Positions 36,277 through 46,994 of a stretch of 64,000 nt of DNA are shown here, piece after piece. The translations under genes were made by a program, and so were the position numbers. Position 1 is the first letter of the stretch. Every line of letters starts with the position of its first letter. Source of the DNA: Alligator mississippiensis (taxonomy: Eukaryota; Chordata; Crocodylia; Alligatoridae); assembly GCF_030867095.1 (NCBI RefSeq), contig NC_081831.1, positions 64,246,716-64,310,715 of the forward strand, given 5' to 3'. The notes beneath the pieces were generated by a model. The model worked only from the letters and a program-made list of their open reading frames with translations, was not told the origin of the DNA and did no database searches.

Positions 36277-36777
36277 ACAAAACCCCAGCCCAGGGCAAGC
36301 CGCTGAGAGGCAGCAGCTCAGTGACTTGGGGAGACTTGGTGCAAACCCCCCCCCAACTGACTGCTCTTGGGGCTTTGCTGCCTTTTAACCCCTTGGGTTG
36401 GTGGTGGAGCTACTGCCTTGCACAGGGGTTGTTAGCAAGCAGGGGGGGGACCCACCTTCAGTTCAGCCTCTGAAGTAAAAAGGCTGGGGGGAAGAAGGAA
36501 TACACTGACCCTGGAGAACACACCTCCCTTGCACCTCGAGAAGAGGAGAGGAAAACAAGCTGTGTAGCACAGGGCTGGAGCAGTGGCCGCGGGACGAGCA
36601 GTTGCGCTGGGATCAACAAGTGCGACCTCCTGGACGTCCCGCTCTGCGCCTCCCGCCCCCCTTCAGCCAGGCTTCAGGCTTTGCAACTTGCTGCTGGAAA
36701 GACATTGCCCCTCTTTAGAGACCTCCCTTCTTGCCCGTTTATAAAGGATATAATCATAGTTCACATCTGCGGGAGAA

Positions 36778-36841
36778 ATGATTCCCAAGCCTCGCACCGC
36801 CCTGGCTGTTTGTGTCCTACATGGATTGCTTTGGCTACAAG
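36778..36841 (+). CDS. First coding exon of an unidentified secreted or membrane protein (signal peptide)
   Basis: This 64-nt exon encodes 21 residues plus one base of the next codon. The peptide begins M-I-P-K-P-R, then a hydrophobic stretch (ALAVCVLHGLLWLQ): a basic head and hydrophobic core of a signal peptide, so the product enters the secretory pathway. The ATG has G at -3 and an in-frame TAG stop upstream at 36757-36759, so coding begins here. The exon ends CAAG before GTAAGA at 36842, a near-consensus splice donor, giving a phase-1 intron. That arrangement is common in genes for secreted or cell-surface proteins built of Ig, EGF or similar modules. No later exon was found, so intron 1 probably exceeds 27 kb. 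A nearby acceptor-like site at 36917 gives a poor continuation. I could not match the signal peptide to a named gene. Confidence 0.7.
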
Positions 36842-36850
36842 GTAAGAGCA
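36842..36850 (+). promoter_or_regulatory. Splice donor of intron 1
   Basis: CAAG before GTAAGA matches the vertebrate donor consensus at all key positions (AG before, GTAAG after). The preceding codon frame gives a phase-1 intron. No repeat overlaps it. Confidence 0.7.
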
Positions 36851-39800
36851 GTTTACACGTGGTTTTCTCTCTGCTGGGTTATTTTCTTTTTCTTTTTTTT
36901 CCCCTTCCTTTTCTGCAGACAACTTTCTGCTCTGTGCTTGCTCCCCAGGAGCCGGCTCGGGACTGCTTCTTCCCCCTCGTCTCCCCCCTTCCCACCTGAT
37001 TGGCTTGGGGCCACTTCTCATCCTCCGACACGAGCACGCCGCTCCCGGGCGCTGGCGGCGGGCTTCCCAGCACAGGCAGAGAGGCAGTGTCTCTGGGGGA
37101 GGCAACCCCGACTGCAGCAGTGAGTGCTGATCTTGGCGGGTGCCCCCTGTGTCACATACTAGCTCCTGGGTTTCTTGCCTGGCTTCCCCACAAGGTCCAC
37201 AATCAACACTTTAGGGGTATTGCTTGGCTGCACCTTCCGTTTATTCTAAGCCAGAGGCATGTGGGTTTTTCCCCTCTGCTGAATGCAAGTCCTTACTTGA
37301 CTGCGACAACAACAGCCAGGCTTTAGGGCTAATTCTGGGGCTCTTGGGGAGTGATCCAGCTAGCTTGAGATGTGACATCCACCCCCAGCCAAGTAGGGGA
37401 CCTGCTCAATGGGAAGGCACTTGCTGGAGGGGAACATTTGCAGCCCTGCTCTGACCTTAGCAGCAAGAGCCCCCAAAGAAGAGTTCCCAAAGCCTGACTT
37501 GTCACAGGGCTCAAGCTGGTTTCCTTTATGGATGCAACTATTTCAAATATGTTGTTTTGTTGTTTTAATTGCCTGGGCTAGTCTCCCCCGAATATGGTTT
37601 CAATTATTTCTCTGGTTGGGACATCACAAGTAGACAAGTGCTTTGAGGGAGCAGCTTTGGGCAGCTGCCGCTAGATGGCAGCTGCGAATAGATATTGCTG
37701 ACCCTTGGAAAGGGCTTCCCATGCACTGCATGATGAGCCCTGGGAGCGCTATGGACAGAGGCAGGCTCTCCCCCTGCATGTCAACCATGAAGGGCAACCT
37801 TAAGAGTGCATTGCTGCAGAGCCTGCCTGTCCCTGCTGCCCCCCTCCCCCCAGGGTGCTCTACCCAACCTGGCCCACATACACCAGCAGTCTGCAGTCAT
37901 CCCATGTCTCACATTTTTCCTCCAGTCCTCATGTTTACTTGGGACTAACTTTAATTCCATTTGTTTAATCCTCGGCAGACCCATTTGGGGTCTTTGCTTC
38001 TCGGACATAACTGAGCTTTGTTGAACATCCCCCATGAATTCAAGTCCTCTCTGCAGCTCTGAGCTGCCATTGTGCAAGGAACAAGCATTGTAGGTACCTC
38101 TGAACCAGCTCCCTGCCCTTGACTATGGCTTTCTTCTGGCAGACCCACCCTCTCTTGCCAACATGGTACTTCCAACAAAATCCCACACAAGAAACCTAAA
38201 TTCACTTGGCACCTAATGGGCCTGGAGTCCCTCACATTGAGTCTACAAGAGCCGGCTATGTAGAGGTCAGGCCTTTTACCAACAGCAATGGCAACTCTAG
38301 TTTGGACACTTCAATGGGGTCACTGTTTCATGCAAAGCAATTTGGCAATAGAAAAAAACTATCTTTAGGAAAATGTTTCTGGAGTTTGGTGCATCTGAAG
38401 GGTAAATTTTTTCCCAGCTAACACATCAGACCTCCTTGAGGTTAAAAATAGCAGCTTGCAGGCCCTAGTATCCTTGTCTCTTTTCTATGTGGGAACATTT
38501 CTAATCCCTAATTGATTATTTGAAATGCAGCTAAAGAAGATGATGCTTCAAAAGCCAAGGTTGTAGTATGTGTGAGTGCTGTGTGTGGGGCTGCACAAGC
38601 CCTGTGGATGGGGAGAGGGCAGAACAAAATCCAGGCACCTCCTTCATCTCCTAGAAGGGGAAATGATTATATTACTCTAATTTGAGGATATAACTCTTCA
38701 GGTAAAAAAGTCATAACTATCTTCTGCTTTCTAGCTGGAATTTCCCCTTCTTTGCTTGTTGTTGTGTTTCAGTGCTGTGTTATCTTTCTAAACATGGATA
38801 TGTTGGATCTGATTCATCTCTCATCCCTGTTTTACACTGGTGTAACTCCAATATCTGAGTTATTCTGGATTTATTCCAGTAAGGGAAGGATGAGGCGAAT
38901 AAGATTTAGAAGAGCTGTTCTATGCGTGCCATATGGGCTTTCATTGTATCATTAGGCATATGGATTACCGTGCTATTCAGTCATAGCACAGAGATTTGCA
39001 TAAGGGAAATGAAGGGTTAGTTGCTCTAGATTTTGTTCAGTCAGTAGTGTTCTGCGGTTTTCCTTGAGTATGGGGTGTATTTCAAAACACAAGATTGTTG
39101 ATTTGTTAACGTATTATGGTCATTTTTCAGGGTTTCTCTAGACACTAGGAGTATTGTTAGTTTCTCCCAGTAATCATGGATGGCCATCCATATCCAGACT
39201 ACAGGTCAGCTGAAAGATTCTGGTAATACTGTAAATCATCAGAGCTCACAGATTTTGTTTGGTTTATTCAGATATTTATTAAATGATCCCATTGTACAGA
39301 ATCTGGTGTGTGTACCAACCCATTAAAAACTTCTTGGCAAGTGTCATCCAAGACAAAGAGTGAAACTTCATACATTCCCCACTGTCACAACTGGACTAAA
39401 CATATGAGTCTTAAATCAAGTCCTAAAGAACTGGTTTGATTTCTGCTGAATCAAAAAGGGAAGTGAATTTTATGCTATCAAAAATCCCCTACATCAAGTA
39501 TGAGGGACCAGTAATAGCAGTACATTAGCTAGAGAGAGCACATGTAGAGACATGATTCTGTACCAGATTGGAAATCAGTATCAACATTTTGAGTTGCACC
39601 TGGAAGCAGCTGAGAAGCCAGGGCAGTCCTCAGGGAATAGCAGTGATGTGCTCCATCTGGCTGGCACGTGCAAAGAAGCAACCAGCTGTATTCTGCATTA
39701 ACCATAACTTCTGCATGTGTTGTGAAGGCTTGTCCATGTAGGGTAGACTATGGCAATCATTTCTGAAAGTCACAGAGGCATGGATTGCCATGGAAATCTT

Positions 39801-42800
39801 GGTATCAGCGAACTGATAATAATTCCCTGACCAAGCACAAATGATAGGAAGCATCTCTGACCATCAGTTCTTCCTAGGAATCCAAAACAAGCTGGGCATG
39901 CAGAAGCACATTGAAACTGTTACTGAAAAGGGTAAATGAACTCCTACAAAAATGGGCAAGGTGGAGAATATTGTTATCATGCCCCTTGCATCCTTTTAAA
40001 TTGTTTTCTGACCTAAAAACTATACTTCTGACCCATCGTGTTTAGAGAGAGTTTCATCCAGGCTCGTTTTCACATATTAGCAATCTGAGCCAGACACCAA
40101 GAAAGCAACTAATGATAACATAGAGAGAGGCAGAGCTGCCTGTCATTCATATACTGATGTTGCTGCAGCACCAAATACACCATGGCCTATATATTAAAAA
40201 GGAGGGATCACAATACTGTATAGGAAAGTGCTTGAGGACAATGAACAATGTATTTATTCATAATGTACTTTTTAGTTATAAAAACAGCATCTGTGGCATA
40301 ATATCACCCCTGAATGAAACAAATAGGGCCAAAGAAATGTCATTGTGTCCATGTCCAGTCAAACACTGGCACACCACCACAGATCTCGCAGTCCCTGTTA
40401 GCAAAGACTAAGGGTGGATCTTAACATATCATCTTCACCCATCATTAGGAAGAGATGCTCATCAACTAGCGCATGTAGTGCCTGTATACTCTAATCAGGC
40501 TAATAGCCAGCTGGAAATGGCACTAGAAGTCAGAGGACTTTAATGCCAGCCTGTTTAGACATCAGTTCCTCACTTGCTTTATCCTCATTGCTTAGCATGG
40601 TGGAGCTAGTCGGCCTATAGGCTTCAGGGACCGGTTTCTTGGGTCTTGCCTTGTCACTATTCTGAATGGAGCACAGGGCTCTCTCTGAAGGAAGATGTTT
40701 CTTTTCTGCATTATCAGACTTTGTACAATGCCACTTGAATTCATCAGTCACAGAGGTATCTTCCAGGCTGTGACTGAAATAAATTAGTCAGAGAGACACC
40801 AAAGACACTAAATTTCACGATTCACAAATCCAATCACGATTCCCTGCAAAACAGATGGCAGATGTCCCCAAATGAACCACATTCCTCTCTGTTTCTGGGT
40901 AAACATGACCTGCTCTCCTGTTTAGGACTTCACAGGTCTCCTAGGAAAAGGAAACTTTCTCAGATGACACCAGAGGACTTCATGTACTCTCTCAGTTACA
41001 GCTGACTGAAACGGCAATGGGCTGACTGCCACCAGTACTCTGCCCCTGCACTCTCCCATCCCTGGAAGTCATAGGGAAGTAAACTACACAGGTGACCTAT
41101 ATATCAGTAGGTGACGTGTAGGGAAAGCTGAGAACAGTTAGGAGTTCCTGTACTGATGGTGGAGGATAGAAGTTAATCATAGTGCCATACTAGCCCCTTG
41201 ATAGAGAGTGAGAAATCTATAATCCATCATTTACTGTGAGCAGGCGGGCAGTGGACCAGGTCCTGCATCCTGATCAAAACAAAGTCAAATCTTGATTTCA
41301 GGTGAAAGGGATAATGGTCAGACCATGAAAAACGGTGGACGGTATCCCAACCACTTCCAGCCTTGCTTCACAAAAAACAGCTCCTTTATGAAGATGTTGA
41401 AATCACCTTGGGCCATCCCATTTTTGTCAGGCCTGTCCTCCTGGTTTTACTTTGCATATTTTAACACTGATTCTTAATAGTGCAAAGTTAAAAAAATGTG
41501 TCTGAGTTCTTTCCATTTACACTTTTTCTTCTCCAAATACTTTGAGTTATTGGGGGGAGAGGGTTACAAAAATTCATTTTTAATTTTTTTCCCCAAAACA
41601 CAATTTTGCATGGTGCTGGAATTGATAAAAATTGGTGGGTTATATAAAAATGAGTATTTTTTTGGATTATTTTTCCCCCTGTCATTTTGATCAAAAACAC
41701 TTTTTGATGTAGGAAACATCACCATAACTTTTCAGGGCCCTTGATAAACAGGTTTAAAGAAAACAAATCACGACAACTTTTAAACAATGAAATAGGGATC
41801 CATCTGGAGGCCTTTGAAATGAAAATAACTTTGAAATTTAAAATGTTTTTGTGAAAAACAAGTTTTCATTATTCAACCAGCTTTTTCATACCGTCTATGT
41901 TTCAAAGACATCACAACATCAGTGGCTAATACCCCATTGAAAGGGATATCAATCATCATAGCTCTACACAGCATAAAATAATACTGCCTAAGGTCAGGAA
42001 AAAAATTTGCTGCTTTGAGTATAATATTGCAATATTTAGAATATTGTGGATATTTTTCCCTTTTTCTGCAGCATCCAGTGCTGGTCACTGCTGGGAGCTA
42101 CTGGACAAAAAAGGACCATTATTCTGTTCTTATAAAGCAAGTCTATGTCCTGTTGCTAAACTAATTTTCTAATTGTCTCCTCCATTGTGAGTTAGGTATT
42201 ATAACCAATATAAACCATCTTTTTAAAGACTGGAAAATACTAGTTTTCTTGCTGAATTTGTCACCTTCAGAACTAAACAGAAATAGTTTTCTAGTGGTTC
42301 ATATATTCAAGAAGTGAAAATGAAAAGTATTTTTGAGCAATCACATACTTTCTAGAAAGCAAAATTAGACTAAAAGGAGAGTGAATGCACAGAACAGATG
42401 ATTTGCTCGGGAGCTCTCTGTAAGAAACTAATCTTTGTTTCTAAAACACTTGTTTAATTGAAAATATAATATATATTTTTTTTTCTCCATTCCTATCCTC
42501 TGAATATCTAAATCTAAGGGAGAGTATTAAGTGTAAAGTTGCATTATTTATTAAAAATAAGTGTTATTTTCCTTTTTTTTTTTCCAACTGGTCTGAACTT
42601 GTTTCATGATTAAACTGTCTTTCATCCAGTTTAGCATTGTGGACATCCATTACAATGCCAGTAGATTAATCCATGACTAAAACAAGATTCCTGAATGCAA
42701 TGCATAAGTTCCTGTCAGTCATAGGATATTTGGGGCTCTCTCAAGGACTCTTAGTCTGTCTTCCAGTCACTGTTTAGGTAGAAGACAGGAAATCTGCAAT

Positions 42801-45800
42801 GTGCTGTGTGCACGCATTGGGTTAAATTGAAGGTCTTGTGCTTCTTATAGTATCACCCCATGGTATTTCACAAAGTACATGCAACTGGAGTTATTTGATT
42901 CATCAACAGAAAGTAGATGGAATGAGGAAGCTTTTTTCAGCTTCTATTGCAAAACAGTTTTCAGGCCAGCAGTATAATGTTGCGGTTTAAAACCTGCATG
43001 GGGAATTTCAGGTAGGCAGATTTTGCTGGCCACATAAAAGGCTGGGCCTGACTCTGGTACAATATATAATTCATTTGACATTTTCTACCTTCTCATATAT
43101 GGCTGTGCCTTTTCTTTCTCCTGCAGCCTACCTAAATCTTTCTAGTGATACAGAGATAGGAATTTCAAATGGAAGTAATTAAAAATGTTTTAAACATGCA
43201 AACAGGCCAAGACCAAGAGATCACAGTTCCTAGCATTTTCCTTCGCTGCCCATAGCAAATAGCTGGCCGGACATTAAGCTTTGTAAGGCTAATCAAGGTG
43301 TTCTTGTTCCCCTACACCTCATCATATGGGAGGGAAATAGGGCTGAGAGCTTACCCTTATATTCAGGCACTCTGTCCAAAATGATAGGCTGCCTTAATAA
43401 ATGACACTATAACATACACTTACCTACATTTCAATAGAATACCTTATTTCTCTCTTCCCTGGGTGAGGCACTTATTTTCTATTTTATTTTTTTTGTAAGT
43501 CAATAGGGAAAATAGCAGAACTTGCCCAAATTAACTGGTCCAGACTATTATCTGGGAATGCCATTCAATAGAAACACATGGTAGAAGTTTACCATGGGAG
43601 CAGTGTTGCAGCAGCAAACAGCTTATGATCACAGGGAGCAGGGCTATATTAGAGCAAACCATATGGAGATATTTTTTTGTACAACAGATGGAATGCTGAA
43701 AATGCAGCCAGGCTCATTTTCCCTTAAAGGAGGCAAGGAGAAAGGTTGGGAGGGCTAGAGAGTATTGGGAGGGGGGGGATCATCAGAGGTAAAAAGTGAA
43801 CAGCCCGTGTTTTCAAGGCACACAGTGGCTACTGTCCAAATACAGTCAAGCACATCTGAAAGTAATGCCCTGTCTTTCCTTAGTGTGATATTGCTAGTCC
43901 ATTGAAGAAAAGGCTGTCTGTAGGATTTGGTCTGAGCTCAGCTGGGTGGTCATGCTGATGGCAGGGTCACAGACTCTATTCCCAGAGAAGCAAAGGGTGT
44001 TTGAGCAGCCTGAGAATGCACTGGAGAAGAGTTTCCCCTTCTGTATCTCCAGAAGCACCCACAGTTGCTCCAGACAGAGCTGCAAGGTTAGGGAGCTATG
44101 CTGGAGCTGAGAGGGTGGGTGCTTACACCCCTTAGGATTTGTACTTGAGTAACTACCTGAGGGAGACCTTTCTAAATCTTATGGAGAATTATGAATACAA
44201 TTTACATTCTGAACCTGTGAGGGCACAATGTGTGATGCTCATTTTGTGGAGATGATACAGCATCTCTGTGCAGGAAAACACATCTCACCTAAAACCGTCA
44301 AATAATATGCCAAAACAGATGGTTCTCATCCAATGTCCTGATCCAGGCTGCTCTACCTGCATTAAACCCAACTTTTATTTGATGAGAACACAGGACAGAA
44401 GGGACATTCTGGGTCAAATCCACTCTAGCACCGTTAAGTAATTATTTTACCTCCTGGACTAGTTGTCAGAATGTCACTGATATGAAGCATAAAGAACGAT
44501 CAGATTCAAGCCCTGTATTTTCAAGCCCTGTGCAAATGGTAAGAGACTAAGTCATTAAGTAGTGAATTCAGTCGTGGCTCTCTTGATCCTTGCAAACGTT
44601 GCAGTCATTCTAACAGCGTAATGAAAGCCACACACTCTGCTGAGCTCTCTAGGGGACAGTGCGTGGGATGCTGAGCAGTTCTGAGAGAGAGTGCACTACC
44701 CTTCTGCACAAATCCTCAGATTACTTTGCTCTCACAGAACCTACTTGCTACCCTCACTACATCCTCCTCCTCCTCCTCCTTCCCTGTTTGGACATTTCCC
44801 AATCCACCCTCAGGTTTCAGGATTCCTAAAATTATTACATTTTGAAAGGCTGAAAGGAATTTTTCAGACGTGCTGTGATCAGAGGTCTGGACAGTTTCTC
44901 TTCCTTGTGCCCAAATCAATTTTGCCTTTTCCCTTTAAAGTTGTGACTAATGCAGAGACCGGGCATGCCCAGGTGGGATTGCTCGAGGTCTGAAGTTGAA
45001 TTTCATTGGCTTTTTGCAGATGGGTGCAGTAAGTCTTCATCCTATGCTGAACTTTATGAGATGTGACTTCTGCAAGCTCCCCTAATATGTACAAATGCAG
45101 AGGGATTCACAGTTAGCTGGTGGTGAGTACAGAGCCAAAGCAGAGGCCTTTGTTGTGGTTCTGACACAGTAAAGCTTTTAGCATGGAGTAGGATTTTTTT
45201 AAGTTACTGGGCAAAAGGAAAACAGACTTGTCTAATCCTGTAAGTGATAAAGAGCTGAACAAGTCAGTTTTCCTTTGTACCCCACAGGGAATGGCAAAAG
45301 CATATGGTCCCAGAGATTTGAAAATTCAGCCAAAAACTAGACTCGGACCCAGTATGTAAAGGAAATATATGTACTTGCCTTCTATTTTCAGATCCCATGC
45401 CTTTGTCTTTTGCGTTTCCACATAGGTTTCCTTAGATCTTCCTGTGTTTTTCTTAACTGTGGGAAAGAGATTACCAAGGAAGTGGAGAAGGGAGTTTGCA
45501 GGCTCTCTTGAATTGTTCTTGATTTGGAGGTCAAGGAGGGTTGACCTATCCATTACCTGTATCATTTTTTTTTTTAAATCACCATGGGTCCAAAATATCT
45601 CAGCCAAAATGTTTGCTTCCTTGGTGCCTGGAGTTAGCAAATGTCATCTCTCTGGTCAAATTCTGCCTCATAGTTACACTCGTGTGAAGTCAGAGGATGG
45701 ACGCTGATTTCCATGGGCAACTTTGGCTTATCGTTGTAAACAGAATATGGCAGCAAATAGGCAGAGACACTGTTGTTTCAGGACCCAATTCTGCATGATG

Positions 45801-45812
45801 CCAAGCATCACC
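36850..45812. other. Probable intron 1, proximal part; nothing else recognised
   Basis: This is the longest stretch in the window free of recognisable young transposons (about 9 kb). It holds no convincing exon. The poly-T and AT-rich stretch at 41.4-42.6 kb is low-complexity, and (TCC)n-like sequence lies at 44762-44780. A small number of long AT-rich tracts may be old repeats. Confidence 0.5.
44762..44780 (+). repeat. (TCC)n microsatellite
   Basis: A short run of about six TCC units. It makes an unremarkable low-complexity tract and produces an apparent poly-Glu frame on the reverse strand. Confidence 0.85.
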
Positions 45813-46905
45813 TTTTATGATCAGGTCACAAAAGCATTGGATGCAGGTGTCGCCGTGGATGTAGTCTTTCTGGACTTCAGAAAGGCCTTTGACACTGTCT
45901 CCCACCCCATCCTCATTAAAAAACTAGGCAACTGTGGCATCAATGCCTACATGGCCAGATGGATTGCTAATTGGCTGAAGGGTCGTACTCAGAGGGTGGT
46001 GGTGGACGGGTCATATTCGACCTGGGGGGAAGTGGGCAGCGGAGTCCCCCAGGGCTCGGTGCTTGGGCCCGCACTGTTCAATTTTTTTATCAGTGATTTG
46101 GACGATGGGGTGAAAAGCAACCTGTTCAAATTTGCTGATGATACCAAAATTTGGGGTGAGGTGGGCATGCTAGTAGGGTGGGAAAGATTGCAGAAAGACC
46201 TGGAAAGGTTGCAGGGTTGGGCTAACAAAAACAGGATGCGTTTCAATACTGACAAGTGCAGGATGCAACACACTTATAAGATGAGAAACTCCCTTCTTGA
46301 GAGCACGGAGGCAGAAAGGGATCTTGGAGTCATTATTGACTCCCAGATGAACATGGGCTGACAATGCGAGGTCACGGTTGGCAGGGCTAACTGGACCCTA
46401 TCGTGCATCCACAGATGCATCTCAAGTAGGGCCAAGGAGGTGATCCTCCCCCTCTACACGACACTGGTCAGGCCACAGCTGGAGTACTGTGTCCAGTTCT
46501 GGGCAATCCACTTCAAGAGGGATGTGGACACCATCAAGAGGGTCCAGAGGAGGGCCACCCGCATGATCCAGGGACAGCAGGGCAGACCCTACAATGAGAG
46601 GCTACGGGACCTGAACCTGTTCAGCCTTCACAAGAGAAGTCTGAGGGGGGACCTGGTGACCATCTATAAACTCACTGGGGGGACCAGAAGGGTTTGGGGG
46701 AGACCTTGTTTCCTCTAGCGCCCCCCAGGATAACAAGGAATAACGGCCACAAGTTGTTGGAGAGTAGGTTTAGATTAGACATCCGTAAGAACTACTTCAC
46801 AGTCAGGGTGGCTACGATCTGGAACCAACTTCCAAGGGAAGTGGTGCTGGCTCCTACCCTGGGGGTCTTTAAGAAGCGGCTTGATACCTACCTGGCTGGG
46901 GTCAC
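45813..46905 (+). pseudogene. CR1 ORF2: CR1 reverse transcriptase fragment with broken frame
   Basis: Visible in order: LDFRKAFDTVSHP (about 45871-45909), [21 protein letters not shown], then FADDTKIW with an intact FADD box at 46131-46142. The frame is interrupted by TGA at 46359-46361, where the 28.6 kb copy has TGC (Cys). It then continues in the same frame (ISSRAKEVILPLY, then LVRPQLEYCVQFW) to about 46700. There a frameshift moves the remaining tail (FRLDIRKNYFTVRVATIWNQ) to another frame. The polymerase motifs are better preserved than in the 28.6 kb copy, but the 5' part of the domain is missing. Confidence 0.88.
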
Positions 46906-46994
46906 TTGAGCCCAGTTTCCCTCCTGCCCAGCCAGGGGGTCGGACTTGAAGATCTACACGGTCCCTTCTGACCCTACTTCTATGATCCTATGAT
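45813..46994 (+). mobile_element. CR1: CR1 LINE, 5'-truncated, 1.2 kb
   Basis: It starts within the reverse transcriptase (…FYDQVTKALDAGV) and runs to a typical CR1 3' end: 'ctggctggggtcacttgag', 'cggacttgaagatctacac', 'cggtcccttctgacccta', then CTATGATCCTATGATC. Compared with the copy at 28.6 kb it lacks the first ~460 bp of that copy. It lies in probable intron 1, in the same orientation as the gene. Confidence 0.9.

Larger units (their letters stand above)
35940..36777 (+). other. Probable 5' untranslated leader
   Basis: Between the TATA box and the coding start there is one ATG only, at 36069, and it is followed at once by TAG. From 36072 to 36777 there is no ATG in any frame, which is unusual for about 700 nt and typical of selection in a 5' leader. 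The leader is GC-rich and carries pyrimidine tracts (36130-36170), a C9-10 run near 36350 and E-boxes. The left end assumes transcription starts about 25-30 nt after the TATA box. The leader could also contain an unseen intron. Confidence 0.55.
36560..37130. promoter_or_regulatory. CpG-enriched region around the first coding exon
   Basis: CpG pairs are clearly denser here than elsewhere, for example near 36590-36660 and 36950-37070. The rest of the window is CpG-poor, apart from the repeat cores near 18.3 and 58.2 kb. The region spans the ATG and splice donor, consistent with a promoter-associated CpG island of moderate strength. Confidence 0.5.

Noticed and set aside
36738..36747. TATA-like string just before the coding start
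   Set aside because: It would place the start of transcription almost at the ATG; the TATA box at 35911 with its ATG-poor leader fits better.
44716..44919. Acidic poly-Glu frame on the minus strand
   Set aside because: It is a product of the (TCC)n microsatellite.
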